64,000 nt of DNA from Rhipicephalus microplus (taxonomy: Eukaryota; Arthropoda; Arachnida; Ixodida; Ixodidae). The first letter of the stretch is position 1. The number at the start of each line of letters is the position of its first letter. Where the stretch lies: contig NC_134709.1 of assembly GCF_043290135.1 (NCBI RefSeq), positions 67,077,456-67,141,455 on the forward strand. The letters are read 5' to 3'. The notes under the pieces are model-generated. The model did not search any database and had not been told where the DNA came from. It worked only from the letters and a program-made list of their open reading frames with translations. This document shows positions 12,201-22,610 of this stretch, piece by piece. A program made the position numbers and the translations under genes.

Positions 12201-13185
12201 TTCTTTTCCGGGGTGACTTGTCACGCGTCTTAGCGAGCTCTAGCTCAAAGAGTCTAATTAGATTCGTGTATGTCCACACTGTCTTATTATCCTCCGTGAT
12301 TACTTTCTCAATTTGTTCAGTGGCTATTTCAATTTGCCTTTCTGTATAAAAATTTTCCTGTAGTTGCTCATCTTGTCTCCTTCCCACTTTCACTGCTCAT
12401 CCAAAACTTAGCTTGATACGTTTGTGATCGCTACCCAGACTTCTGGAGCAACCTTCATCTAGGTGCATTTCCCTGAGCTTATCATACATCCTATGTGACA
12501 TCAGTGCATAATCTATCGTCGACTGAAGCCTTCCTACCTCCCATGTTATTTGCCCTTCACACTTCTCGGTACTGTTGCAAATGATCAAATCAAGCCTTTC
12601 ACACATATCCATGATCACTTTGCCTGTCGGGTCGGTATACCCATCTATATCTTCTATGTGCGCATTCATGTCTCCTAATATAATTATCTCGCACTCTCTT
12701 CCTAACTCCTGAATGTCCTTTGATATACACTCTACCATTGCCTGGTTTTCCTCTCTGGCCTTTGCTCTCATCCACAAGTACACGAAACCAAGGAGTGTCA
12801 TTTGACCTGCCACTTTCCCTTTTAGCCATAAATGTTCCTTGCACTCCTGCTTGACCCTTTGCCAGTCTGTACTTTTATGAATGAATGCCCCAATACCACC
12901 CCCCTTTCTGCTGCCTTCTATTCTATTACAATATTCCCACGCGTAGTCCGGATTGTTCGGAGGTTGTTCCATGTCCCTGAGATGTGTTTCTACAAAACCG
13001 TATACCATCGGCCTCTCTTCCCTTAGCTGTTCTTCTATCTCTTTCCACTTCAGCCTGTTCCTACCACCCTGCATGTTAATATACCCTATGTCTGAATTGG
13101 CTCGGCGCTCGTGGCTACGTCTATTTATGCCCCGGACTCTACCTATCTTAGATATTGGTGCCACTTTGGAACCGCATCTGTCCAT
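9253..13185 (-). pseudogene. LINE copy A ORF2: endonuclease and reverse transcriptase, dead
   Basis: The APE-type endonuclease is readable with its catalytic motifs (FVETHL, GDMNAH, STIDYAL, GSDHK). The reverse transcriptase shows LDIKGAYDSV (motif A intact) but YADN instead of YADD in motif C, and RPGCPLSPLL instead of RQGCPLSPLL. Stops occur after the endonuclease (LSFG then TGA, about 12396) and before the finger region (TGG to TGA, about 10808). A 643-bp LINE fragment splits the frame at 11521-12163. The C-terminal CxxC-x8-H-x4-C motif is present. Enzymatic inactivity follows from the loss of the second YADD aspartate. Confidence 0.88.
11521..12163 (-). mobile_element. 5'-truncated fragment of a second LINE family, nested in copy A
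   Basis: Alignment to copy C shows the uninterrupted site (GGCTCTCTTAACTTCC at 24889), so both ends are fixed and the duplication is only TT. The fragment reads on the minus strand as a LINE ORF2 C-terminus (LVRPLLEYGCVVLNPHK, KAVRFICRRYDR) and ends in a TAAA-type repeat tail. It is the same family type as 48629-49235, with similar tail and start of 3' UTR (ACTGCAG). It must be younger than copy A. Confidence 0.88.
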
Positions 13186-13228
13186 ACCACCTGTCGAAAA
13201 GTCTCCCTGGTTGTTTCCTCGTTACTAG

Positions 13229-14254
13229 CTATCCTGCACCCCGAAGGGCTCGCTTGCCCCCCAAAAAAGCTACTGCGCGTCCTGCAAGTCGCCAACCCAC
13301 CTCATGACCTAGCCGCCCATCGAAGTGAATTCGGTCTCGTTGAAAACCCCCCCACCTATGCACCTCTCTGTTTATTTCCACCACCTCAAAGCCTTTCTCT
13401 CGACTCATCCACCATATCTCTTGGTTTGCGTTGACCACCGCTCTTTGCAGGTTGCTATCACGCACCGGTACCTCCGGTGTCGTGCATATAACTACCTGTA
13501 CCTTAGGAGAAGTGGCGCGCATGTCATCGACGCCTTTCGCCAGTGTGGCTGCTAGTCCTTCTGCATCTTCATTGAGGACATCGTTTAAACCGCCTGAAAT
13601 TATCACGAGGTTTCGTCTATTAGCTGTCGTTTTGAGCTTTGCGCTCGCTTGCTTCATGACTGCTTCCAGCTTGCGTCCTGGGAACGCCCCTACTGCAACC
13701 CTCTTGTCACCTCTTACCCTCTCTTTGATGGCTTCTGTGCATCGATTTAAATTTGAGTCCCCGGCGATTATCACATGCTGAGACTTTTCCGCTGGAGCGT
13801 TCTGCACCTGGGGGCTACTTGCACCTGTGACGCCGGCTGCTTTGTTCCCTCCCTGCCCCACCACTACCTCGCTGAAGCGGGGCCTTGCGACAGTTGAACC
13901 GGCTAAACCTGTTTTTTCCAAGCTTGCTTGCTTTTCCTTCTCCACCGTTCTGGTTGCTGGTTACCTACTGTTCTCTTGGTAGGTCGCTCCTTTGTTCAGC
14001 TTCGCTAGCACTTCCTCGGCGGACTTCAGTCTTTCTCCCATTACCCTCGTTTTCTCTTGCTCTGTCGCCAACGCAGTCTCGAGCTCGGCGATTCTCATCA
14101 GCAGTTCACTCTGGGCAACCTTCATTTTCTCCATTTTTTCCTCGACCTCACATAGCCTACACTTCGCGTCAGCCTCTTCTCCATCAGCTTCTACGCTTGG
14201 GTCCACTTTCAAACCCACTCCACATCCTGAACACTTTACGGTCTTTTTAACCAT
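13229..14254 (-). pseudogene. LINE copy A ORF1: zinc-finger-like plus SGNH esterase, one nonsense codon
   Basis: ORF1 starts at an ATG at 14254 (MVKKTVKCSGCG). It has two CxxC pairs (CSGC and CRLC), a coiled coil of Glu/Lys heptads, then an SGNH-hydrolase domain with the Ser block (IIAGDSNLN), the GGxND-type block (ISGGLNDVLN) and the Asp-His block (DRIHFD). The reading frame is broken once, by a TAA about 93 codons in (13959-13961), where copy C has GAA. The esterase catalytic triad is otherwise intact. In LINEs such proteins act in the RNP; the substrate of the esterase is not known. Confidence 0.82.
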
Positions 14255-14619
14255 ACCTCTCTGGCACCAATTGTCCCTATACTTGATAATTACTAAACTC
14301 GAGCCCTGCACTACGAAAAAAAAAGAAAGTCCAAGCTCTACTACAAAAATTTGCGTGTTCAATGCACGCGCACCTCCCCCACGGGGTGGCAAAAGAAAAA
14401 AAACAACAACAAAAAAATTCAAACACGCACACCCGCACTAACTAATAAATACCTGGTGACTGGCCCCCGAAAAAGCCGTACCATAAAATAAGTGCTACGA
14501 AGATTTCAACCGCTGCCTTATAATTATAAAGACAAGCTCAAAACATGCAAAAACACTTATCTGCGCAGTCGATCCGGAGCGCTCAAGAAACACGTCCATC
14601 CACCTTGACAGCCTGAACT

Positions 14620-15589
14620 CATGTGTCGGTCGCGAGCGCCACCGCGCAGAGCTTGCTTAGAACTGAAGGCAGGCCAACTGGGCTGAGAGCGCGAGCCATT
14701 CCTCAGGCACCTTTCTAGAGGAGGCGTTGGCTGTATTCACACGATGAACGAAAGCGCGTCTCGAGCCTGCGGATTGCGCACTACGTAACCATACGTTAGC
14801 CGTTCCCGCAACGCCGTTTCGGTCCGCGTGGAGGGATTCGTGAAACGACGGAGGCCCAAATCACACTTAGGATCGTCGAGGATCAATGCCAAAACCGTTG
14901 CTTGCAGACTGAATTCTCTCCTGTCACGTGAACACTGGCTGCGGGGGGATCGTAATCACGTCGCTTGCCACGTGACTGATCCGTCCACGATTACGTCCGT
15001 CGTATGATTTAGCTGAATTTTTTTTATAATAGCATGATATTTACACTATTACAGCGAACCAACGCAATCACGGCTTGCCTATTATAACAAAATAGTGCAA
15101 AGCTGTTAGGTGCGAATATTGACGGAATCTTCAAGTTGTCACCGAACGTATGCTTGGCGGCGTCCTGTACCAGTCTTCCTTTTTCAGTGGCGTATATAAC
15201 GCGAAACTTTTCGTTATTCATACGTGGCCCACATCGCTGACAGCGTGGACCGGTACAAATGACTCGACAACAAAGCGCCAGTAATAAAACTCATTTAGGT
15301 TTAATTAACACCTGCCGAATATATGAATACATGGTTTCATACAGAGCGAGTATAAAAGAACAAAATCTGGTCGCAACTGCGATCGTCTTTCCGGAGAGCG
15401 GGGGAAGCAGAGGTCAGAGCTACTGGCCACTCCAATGCCGCGAAGACGGCAAAATTAAGTTGCGTTCCCGTTTCTGTCGGCGAACGCCATCCGTGGAAAA
15501 TTCATCACTCCGCATCAGGCCCCCCCGCAGCGGTAGATTCGCATGCGACAAAAGATGGCGCGGTCAAGTCACGTAACGTTTTCCCCACA
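14620..15589. other. Gene-free stretch between LINE copy A and TATDN2-like gene
   Basis: No supported gene. CACGTG palindromes occur near 14926 and 14970. The part next to 15590 should be the 3' UTR of the TATDN2-like gene, but no AATAAA on the minus strand is close by. Confidence 0.4.
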
Positions 15590-16495
15590 TCAGATGCCGT
15601 AGACGCGGCGCGTGTTATCCCGGACCGCGCTGATGATAACGTCGACAGATATGTCGCGGATGGCCGCCACCTTAGTAGCGACGTGGATGACCATGCCCGG
15701 GTGAGAGCAGGCGAGCCTTCCGGATTCACGCTTTGGCAAGAAGAAAGGCGCGTCCGTCTCGAGCAGTAGTCGGTCCAGCGGTATGCTTTGCGCCGCCTCG
15801 ACCAGCGGGTCGACTCCCGAGAAGCCCACCAACGGGGTGATGCCCAGGCACAGCCGCGGGAAAGTGTCCAGCCAGTGCTTGGCCTCGTCCCAGTTGCCCG
15901 TGAAACAGTGCCGGTGTATCGGCTGGTCGGCCGGAACCATTTCCTTGAGAATACGGATCGTGTCGGCAGTTGCGTCTCGCGAGTGAATCACCAGCGGCAG
16001 CCGTCGGCGCCTGGCCAGCACGAGCTGCCTGCGAAACGCGACCTCCTGCGTCCTCTTGAACTCCTGCCAGTCGGGCACGGTGTCGTTTCCGGATATGGAG
16101 TAGTCGAGCCCGATCTCGCCCAGGGCCACCACGCTGCTGTCTCCAAGGGCGCGAGCAAGGTCTCGCTCGACGACGTCCGTGTAGCCGCGAGCCCTGCGTA
16201 GGTGGCACCCAAACGCGCCCCACACGCCTTTGTCCGAAAGAATGGACCTCCAGAGGCGTCGCTGCTCGAACGTTTCGGGCTCGCTGAAGTTGGCCACACA
16301 CCCATCGTAGCAGTACGGGAAAGTGTTGCGATTAGCTAGGCGGAAATGCGTAAAAGACTTTGTGTGGCCAGTCCTGGTGAAGACGTAGTCGAGATGGCAG
16401 TGAGTGTCGATCAGCCCCGCCTCCGACGCCGTCGTGTAGGGCCAGTCCCTGATGCCCTGGGGCTCGACCGCGCGCTGAGAGTTTGAACGAGGCAT
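15590..16495 (-). CDS. TATDN2: TatD-family metal-dependent hydrolase, TATDN2-like
   Basis: This encodes a TatD-type TIM-barrel hydrolase, a family of metal-dependent nucleases. All expected metal ligands are present: the HxH pair (IDTHCHLD), the Glu (ALGEIGLDY), two His (VIHSRDA, HRHCFTG) and the Asp (LLETDAPFF). The region before the Glu (VWGAFGCHLRRAR) and the C-terminus (SHPGMVIH, DNTRRVYGI) match TATDN2 best among TatD proteins I know. The start given is ATG 16495; the frame runs open to an ATG at 16663. A possible acceptor (CTCTCAG|CG at 16474) would make this the last exon of a longer gene, as vertebrate TATDN2 has a long N-terminal extension. No intron interrupts the domain. Confidence 0.85.
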   Translation of the reverse strand: MPRSNSQRAVEPQGIRDWPYTTASEAGLIDTHCHLDYVFTRTGHTKSFTHFRLANRNTFPYCYDGCVANFSEPETFEQRRLWRSILSDKGVWGAFGCHLRRARGYTDVVERDLARALGDSSVVALGEIGLDYSISGNDTVPDWQEFKRTQEVAFRRQLVLARRRRLPLVIHSRDATADTIRILKEMVPADQPIHRHCFTGNWDEAKHWLDTFPRLCLGITPLVGFSGVDPLVEAAQSIPLDRLLLETDAPFFLPKRESGRLACSHPGMVIHVATKVAAIRDISVDVIISAVRDNTRRVYGI

Positions 16496-16663
16496 CGGAT
16501 ACGTTGGATGACAAGGAATACACCGGGTTTTAGCGTACGAGCAGACACTTGTTTGTAGAGAAGGCCGGAAAGTGAGCGGGAATCGAACGAGACTTGTCTT
16601 GTCTTGTCGCCTAGGAGATCTTGGCTCATACCCACATGGGGGATTGGCCACACTGTATCTCAT

Positions 16664-17999
16664 AATAGATAATTTTTACAACGCTTGCTAAAAAAGGAAA
16701 GAAAGAGAGATTAGATAGGAACAATGATAATCTTCCTTTGAAAAAACGTGAAAAAGTGCAGAAGAATGAGACTTCTGCAGCGTATCTTCTTCGTCGTTCA
16801 TCCTTCGTACATGAACGCCTGCTATAGGCACCGTTCAGTCGAGTTTTCCAGTCTGACTGTAGCGCCAGAATACATAGCCTAGCGGTCAAAAAGGGCAACC
16901 TTGAGACGCCCTCGGTGAAAATTGAACGCGACACACGCGTCTCGCGCCCTGCATCTGTCGGCGGATTGTGGCCGGGGTATACATGGGGGACGCGCGTAAT
17001 CCTAACGGCGAATGTCAGAGACTTTGAGAGGGCACAGTGTGAGCAACGCAGCTCTCTCTGGTCAGTGTGTGGTGCCTATCGAACGAGGATGTGACAGAGT
17101 AACTCTTCCTTGTTGGATAGGCAGTCATAAATTACGAAGGTGAGAAAAAATGAAAATGTGAAAAAGCGATCAATAATGCTGACTTTCATTTCGAACTTTT
17201 ATAGATATAAGAATAAAAGTATTGAGGCCAGCCTCTCGAGATCTCGCTCGTGTTTAAATTGGTATACCAGCCTGTAGGGCGCGCAATTGTTGTAAGAGCT
17301 GCTTAGGTCTCTCGACGGGGCAGCTCAACGATGCTGTTTTAATAGGAAATTTAGGAAACTGGTGGCATATGTCTTCGTGGGCGATCGGCTGCGAGTGGTG
17401 TATCAATAAATGGTGTTACGAGCGCTGTCGCACTAGTCTTTAATTAGCTGATAAAGTACCGTGGTAGCGTGCCCAACCCTTAGCCCCTGATTCAGTGTTT
17501 TTTAGGGGCGAAGCTCCTTATAGCGGCACCCGTTCGTCCCTCGTATTCGTAGTAGTAGTGGTAGTAGCGTGTAACCAGTCTTACATTTTGACCTCCCAGA
17601 GTCCCAGGTGGTGCCGGTGGGAGATTTCTTCTGTGCGTTGCTGAACAATAAAAAATTTGCAGCGTGCGCGTTAACAAAAAGCTGAATTCTCCTGTCTCTC
17701 ATTGCCACTTAGCAGCCATTGGCATGTATACATTGAGCACTATCTGACAAGAAAGGGTTGCTACGTTATACTCTCTGGGCGTAACCTCCTTGGTTTTTGA
17801 AAGGTTTAGCGAGCGTTGGGCCGCAGTGCCATGAATGCAGTGAACTAGTATATACCATGAACTCGAAGTGGTTAAAGGTGGGAAGTAGACATGAAGCACA
17901 AGCCGTAAGAAAGTGTGCGTGTGCCTCCTCTCATTCAGTCCTTGGAATGTCCGCTGGATGGCGGTGCTTCTATATGAGAGTCCTGGGAGAGCGCCAGCT
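16664..17999. other. Upstream region of TATDN2-like gene; includes a dispersed repeat
   Basis: No gene recognised. The segment near 17500-17700 (GGGGCGAAGCTCCTTATAGC, followed by GTAGTAGTAGTGGTAGTAG) reads like a known style of dispersed tick repeat, but no second copy is present here to prove it. Sequence next to the gene may hold an upstream TATDN2 exon. Confidence 0.4.
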
Positions 18000-19197
18000 G
18001 GAAAAATCAGCAGTCATGATTTTCAATGACAACGAAGGTAGTGAGCTTAGAATACAGGAAGTCACGCTAGAGATAACAGATAAATACAAATATCTGGGCG
18101 TATGGATAAGCAATGGGACCGAGTACCTGAGGGAACACGAAATATACGTGACGACTAAAGGTAACAGGAATGCAGCAGTGATGAAAAATAGGGCACTGTG
18201 GAATTACAATAGGTATGATGTTGTGAGAGGAATATGGAAAGGGGTCATGGTTCCTGGGCTGACGTTCGGCAATGCGGTCTTGTGCATGAGATCAGAAGTT
18301 CAAGCAAGATTAGAAATTAAGCAACGTGGAATAGGTAGGCTTGCTTTAGGAGCTCACGGGAATACACCAAATCAGGGAGTACAAGGTGATATGGGATGGA
18401 CATGATTTGAGGCCAGGGAAGCTAGCAGCAAGATAAAATTTGAGAAGCAATTGAGAGAAATGAAAAAGGAGCGTTGGGCTAGGAAGGTTTTCCGCTACTT
18501 GTACATGAAGAATGTCGATACATAATGGAGGAAGCGAACCAGGAAGTTGACTGGTAAATACTTATAAAACAGCAGGTGGCCAAACCAAAAAAAACTATCG
18601 GTTAAGAAGAAAGTGAAGGAAACGGAGACTGACATGTGGAAAATGGGCATTATTAAGAAGTCCGCACTAGAGATCTATCGAACTTTTAAGCAGGAAATTG
18701 CCAAGGAAAGGATCTATGATAATACTCGGGGTAGTTCTCTACTGTTAAAGGCAAGGACGGGAGTACTGCGAACCAAGACATATCGGGCCAAATACGAAGG
18801 GGTAGACACAGTATGCAGTGCGTGTGGAGAGGAAGAAGAAACTGCCGAACACTTGATAATGTTCTGTAAAGGGATTCGCCCTATAGTTCAGGATGATGGC
18901 GCAGAGTTTTTCAAAGCACTGGGGTTTAGGGACCGGGAGGGCAAAATAGACTTTAAGCAAGTAGACTTAACTAGAAGGAGGTTATCTGATTGGTGGCTAA
19001 AGTCAAGGCACGAGTGAAAATTAAACTCTTTACTGCAAAGTACGAATCCTCAAACTCACTTTTTAAGGAAAAATAAATAAATATAGTTTTGGGTTACTTA
19101 AGTATTACGGCTTGGTGGCGCTAGCCACCGCCCGATCTAAAGGATACAGCCATTTCCATCCCTCCATCCATCCATCCATCCATCCATCCATCCATCA
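18000..19197 (+). pseudogene. LINE copy B: 5'-truncated 3' end of the same family
   Basis: Homology to copies A and C starts at 18000 inside the reverse transcriptase (EKSAVMIFND), so about three quarters of the element is missing. It ends in a CATC repeat at about 19160-19197. It keeps the C-terminal CxxC-x8-H-x4-C motif (CSACGEEEETAEH). Stops include GGA-CATGA at about 18403, a TAA after NVDT at about 18523 and another before NSRWPN. The NVDT-TAA stop and the variants MKKERWARKVF and IKQRGIGRL are shared with copy C but not A. Confidence 0.9.
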
Positions 19198-19224
19198 AAT
19201 ATATGACAAAAAGATGCGAGATGG

Positions 19225-19455
19225 GGGTACTTGGAGTGTTGAATAGGTGGACGAACAGACCCACAGACAGATGCATGGACGGACGCACAGATGGCTGTAG
19301 GGACGGATGGACGGATGCAAGAGCGGATGCATGGACGAACGCAGGGACGGACGCACGAACAGACGCACGGACAGACGTATAAATGCACGGGCGGCCACAC
19401 AGACGCACGCGTGGACGGACGGAAGCAAAAACGAATGGACGGACGGATGCTTCGC
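19225..19455. repeat. Degenerate GGACGGAC minisatellite
   Basis: About 230 bp of imperfect repeats of GGACGGACGCAC/GGACGGATGCA. It follows the CATC microsatellite tail of LINE copy B after a 27-bp gap. It is open in several frames only because it lacks stop codons; not coding. Confidence 0.8.
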
Positions 19456-19785
19456 CCCACTCTCCATCATTCACTCCGTGGATATGCTGCCATTTTTCTT
19501 TTCTTTCCATTTACGCGTCGAGTATGTTGTTCCGCGAAAATATGAGACAAACATGTACTCGCTAATTCGTGTATCACGCATTATAGAATGAGCGTCATAT
19601 ATGCGTTGATGTATTTGACCCTGACGCGTTGCTGCCTATCTGCATGCAGCGTGCATTTTACTCGTAATCTCTAGCGTTATGAGTAAATTAGGGCGTCGCG
19701 TAATTACAGCATCGAGAGCTGCCCGGTAACTAATTGAAAACGGCAAGAGAAAGCAAATTTTCTTTCACTAACAGATATGCGATTT

Positions 19786-20033
19786 GATTTGATTGATTGA
19801 TTTGTGGGGTTTAACGTCCCAAAACCACCATATGATTATGAGAGACGCCGTAATGGAGGGCTCCGGAAATTTCGACCACCTGGGGTTCTTTAACGTGCAC
19901 CCAAATCTGAGCACACGGGCCTACAACATTTCCGCCTCCATCGGAAATGCAGCTGCCGCAGCCGCGAATCGAACCCGCGACCTGCGGGTCAGCAGCCGAG
20001 TACCTTAGCCACTAGACCACCGCGGCGGGGCGG
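19786..20033 (-). mobile_element. Ruka-like tRNA-derived SINE, full length
   Basis: The minus strand begins with a tRNA-like head of about 72 nt (GCCGCGGTGGTCTAGTGGCT) whose ends can pair. Pol III promoter boxes A (TGGTCTAGTGGCTAAGG) and B (GGGTTCGATTCG) are recognisable. The conserved body follows (TTTGGGACGTTAAACCCC), then a TCAA-type tail. A 10-bp duplication TATGCGATTT flanks it (19776-19785 and 20034-20043). It is the best-preserved of three copies and probably came from a transcribed source. Confidence 0.9.
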
Positions 20034-20043
20034 TATGCGATTT

Positions 20044-20667
20044 GTTAAGCTCCAGCTGCAAGCACGTACTTCCACTTGGTCACCTGTCAGGGGCACAGCC
20101 GGCAGGTATAGGGGGGGGGGGGGGTCAACTCTTCACTGAGAGTTTTCAATTGTGGTTGCATATACACACACACGAACATATAAAGTGTAGTTGAACCCCA
20201 CCGAAAAAAAATTTTTGGCTACATCTTTCAACTGGGACCAGTTCATGTGGCTATGGTTCCACATCGTGTCCAGCTTGCTTGTAACTGGAACCAGCTGCTT
20301 CCTAGTTCAGATTCCTACTGGGAACTGAGACCAGTTGGTTTTCTGCAGCAAGATGCTGATCTCTGTTAATGCCAGCTGAAACCGGTATGGATCGCCATCA
20401 CATTTTCTCCTGGGAAACGTGCATTCTGCTTCACCACTTGACTTTTGCCGATACAATATGTGCCCTCAATGAAATGATCAATAAAGATAATTATCAAACA
20501 CCTTAATAAACCAACTGATTTTAGTGACATCTTAAGTGAACAGGAATTTTCCACCTCTGAGAAACATGCATTGTTTTACCACTTGACCTTTGTTGATACA
20601 AAGTGCCACATACATGAATACGCTATAAAACAGCATGAAAAAAAAAGACGGTGCAATGTACATTAAA
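20044..20667. other. Gene-free stretch with AACTGG/CCAGTT motifs
   Basis: It holds 14 G at 20111-20124, a short CA tract, and three imperfect copies of an AACTGGNACCAGTT palindrome between 20228 and 20335. No gene recognised. Confidence 0.4.
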
Positions 20668-20777
20668 ACAGATTATCAGCGCAAAAACACGGAACTTTTT
20701 AGAGAAGAAACACGCACACAGCGCTGTGTGTGTGTTTCTTCTTTAAAAAGTTCCGTGTTTTTGTGCTGATAATCTGT
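20668..20777. repeat. 110-bp near-perfect palindrome
   Basis: ACAGATTATCAGCGCAAAAA at the left is mirrored to ATAATCTGT at 20777. The arms are about 55 bp with few mismatches and no loop; the centre is CACAGCGCTGTG. It could form a long cruciform in DNA or hairpin in RNA. The words (CAGCGCTGTGTGTGTTTCTT) resemble terminal parts of tick retroelements, so two head-to-head element ends is one explanation. Confidence 0.85.
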
Positions 20778-21518
20778 CTAAACAATCGTGAACCAACTCG
20801 CCCAAGCAACAGTTTTAGCAAAGAATACTAAAACACTTGCAAGTTGATTAGCACTACTACTTAATAAATAATTGAGCTGACCTTTGCAGAGGTAATGTTT
20901 GTAGTAGATTAACTGAGCATGCATATTGTATTCGCCATGCCACTGTAAAGTTAAGAAAAAAAAAGTTAGGTACAGTAACGTTGCTCCAGTTCACTAAACT
21001 ACACTTTAACAGTGAAGCTTCTTAAGCTGAACCTAAAAACATTGGCCAGTACAAATGTGTACAAGAAACAATCATCTTCATGAATGGGCGTGTGCCACAA
21101 AAATCGGGCTCTACTGCCCTCCACTGGTCCTCTTAAAAACACAGGTCACTGATGGGTGGAAAGCACCAGTTCAGATTTCTAGACAAATGAAAACAGTTAA
21201 TGAAAAAAAAACTTTAATAAATCATTGGTATTAAGCCAGTAAGAAGCGCCATGGCCACACGTTTCAGCTTTGCTGAAGCATCTGCACGGAGTGCTACAGC
21301 GGTACGTATGAGAGAATACAAGGGAACAGGAAAGGCAACAGCAGCTGTAAGACAACCTTGAAGCGATGAGAGGCGTCTGCCAACTTCAACCTGCCCGATC
21401 AATGCGAGTTGTAAACACTCACCTTTAGCGCAAACATAGAGTTTCTATGAGATCTGAATATCCTTGTTGTGTCGTAACTGTCTGTGGTTTAACTCGACCC
21501 TCTGTACGCTCACTCGGT

Positions 21519-21720
21519 CGGCTAACTAACTCAAGAGTCGACTCACTCAAACTCGGATCAAGCCGCGAGCCTGAGTGAGTCCGGGTGAGTAATATTTTAG
21601 CAAGTTTGATTTTGAGCGAGTCTAGTTGAAGAAAATTTTATTGAGTGTGAGTACGACTCGGGGAAACGAGCTTGAATCTGACGAGTCCAAGGGGCAAGAT
21701 ATATTTCTTGAATGTGTCTG
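21519..21720. repeat. GAGT-rich dispersed repeat, copy 1
   Basis: It contains CTCGGATCAAGCCGCGAGCC, repeated GAGTCC/GAGTGAG words and AAGATATATTTC near its right end. The same landmarks recur in the same order at 22100-22290. Confidence 0.65.
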
Positions 21721-22099
21721 AATCACTTTCGCTCAATTTTACCGACTTACGGTCCTATTTACTCATCTTCAGCGTTCATGCTTATACTCATGTATATTCA
21801 CAAGTATTCGAAAACAATATCATTCATACACTATTTCAATATTTATTTATTAGGGCAGTGAATTACGAAGGGGGATGCGTTGTCATCCCCGTCCACCACT
21901 TCTTCTGGGAGCTTTCTCACAAATATATTTTATGTTGTCCCTCTTTCAATAAAAATATCCTAGCTGGTTTGCAGCCACTCATAGCACGTATTCAAGGGTA
22001 CTATATCAAAAGGCTTCAAGAAGAGTACGTACTGATTGCGGGAGATATTAGTGCTAAAGAGCATTGATGCCATATAAAAAGGTCATTCTAGACTTAAGG

Positions 22100-22290
22100 A
22101 CTCATGAGTTGACTGACTCAGATCAAGCCGCGAGTCCAGGTGAATAATGTTTTGGCGAGTTCGAGTCCGAGTGACTCCGGTTGGAGAAAATCGTGGTGAG
22201 CACGAGCTCAGAGCGAGTCCAACTCGAGAAAATTTTGGCGAGTCTCGGCGAGTCCTAAGCGCAAGATATATTTCATGAGAGAGTTTGAGT
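22100..22290. repeat. GAGT-rich dispersed repeat, copy 2
   Basis: A direct copy of 21519-21720 (CAGATCAAGCCGCGAGTCC, GAAAATTTTGGCGAGTC, AAGATATATTTC). The two copies have diverged clearly, so the duplication is not recent. Confidence 0.65.
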
Positions 22291-22610
22291 GAGCTCCACA
22301 AATTTCGCCGACCTGTTACGCTGAGTGGCAACCTAAAAACAGCCTAATCACCTAGTTAAAGAAAAGAAAAACGGGCAATTTGTTTGTTGCGGAAAGTCAC
22401 AAACAGATCCGAATTTCCTTGTGGCTTGGTGCTACAAATGACTGGTTGTAAATTTTCTGGATGGATGGATGGATATGGCTGTACCCTTTAGATCGGGCGG
22501 TGGCTAGCGCCACCAAGCCGTAACACCTAATGAACCAAAAACTATATTTATTTTTTTTTCCTTAAAAAGTGAGTTTGAGGATTCGTACTTTGCAGTGAAG
22601 AGTTTAATTT

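Larger units (their letters stand above)
9084..14619 (-). mobile_element. Non-LTR retrotransposon (LINE) copy A, near full length
   Basis: The 3' end is a short TCCA repeat at 9084-9100. The 5' end is set at 14619 because homology with copy C (22457-27348) stops at the same point (CAGCCTGAACT). The element has a 5' UTR, ORF1 (zinc-finger-like region plus SGNH esterase), ORF2 (APE endonuclease, reverse transcriptase, C-terminal Cys/His motif) and a microsatellite 3' end. An esterase ORF1 and a microsatellite tail fit the CR1/L2 group of LINEs; the exact clade is not settled. It is defective: several stops, a mutated active site and a 643-bp nested insertion. No target duplication was found. 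Confidence 0.9.
20778..22456. other. Gene-free stretch with a duplicated GAGT-rich repeat
   Basis: Two direct copies of a GAGT-rich repeat lie at about 21519-21720 and 22100-22290. Between them is 380 bp of AT-rich sequence. No supported gene. Confidence 0.45.

Noticed and set aside
19121..19510. Long open frames in all directions over the GGACGGAC minisatellite
   Set aside because: They result from repeat composition without stops; the peptides are simple repeats.
19960..20033. Functional tRNA gene on the minus strand
   Set aside because: It is the head of a SINE with a target duplication and shared body; two relatives are in the window.
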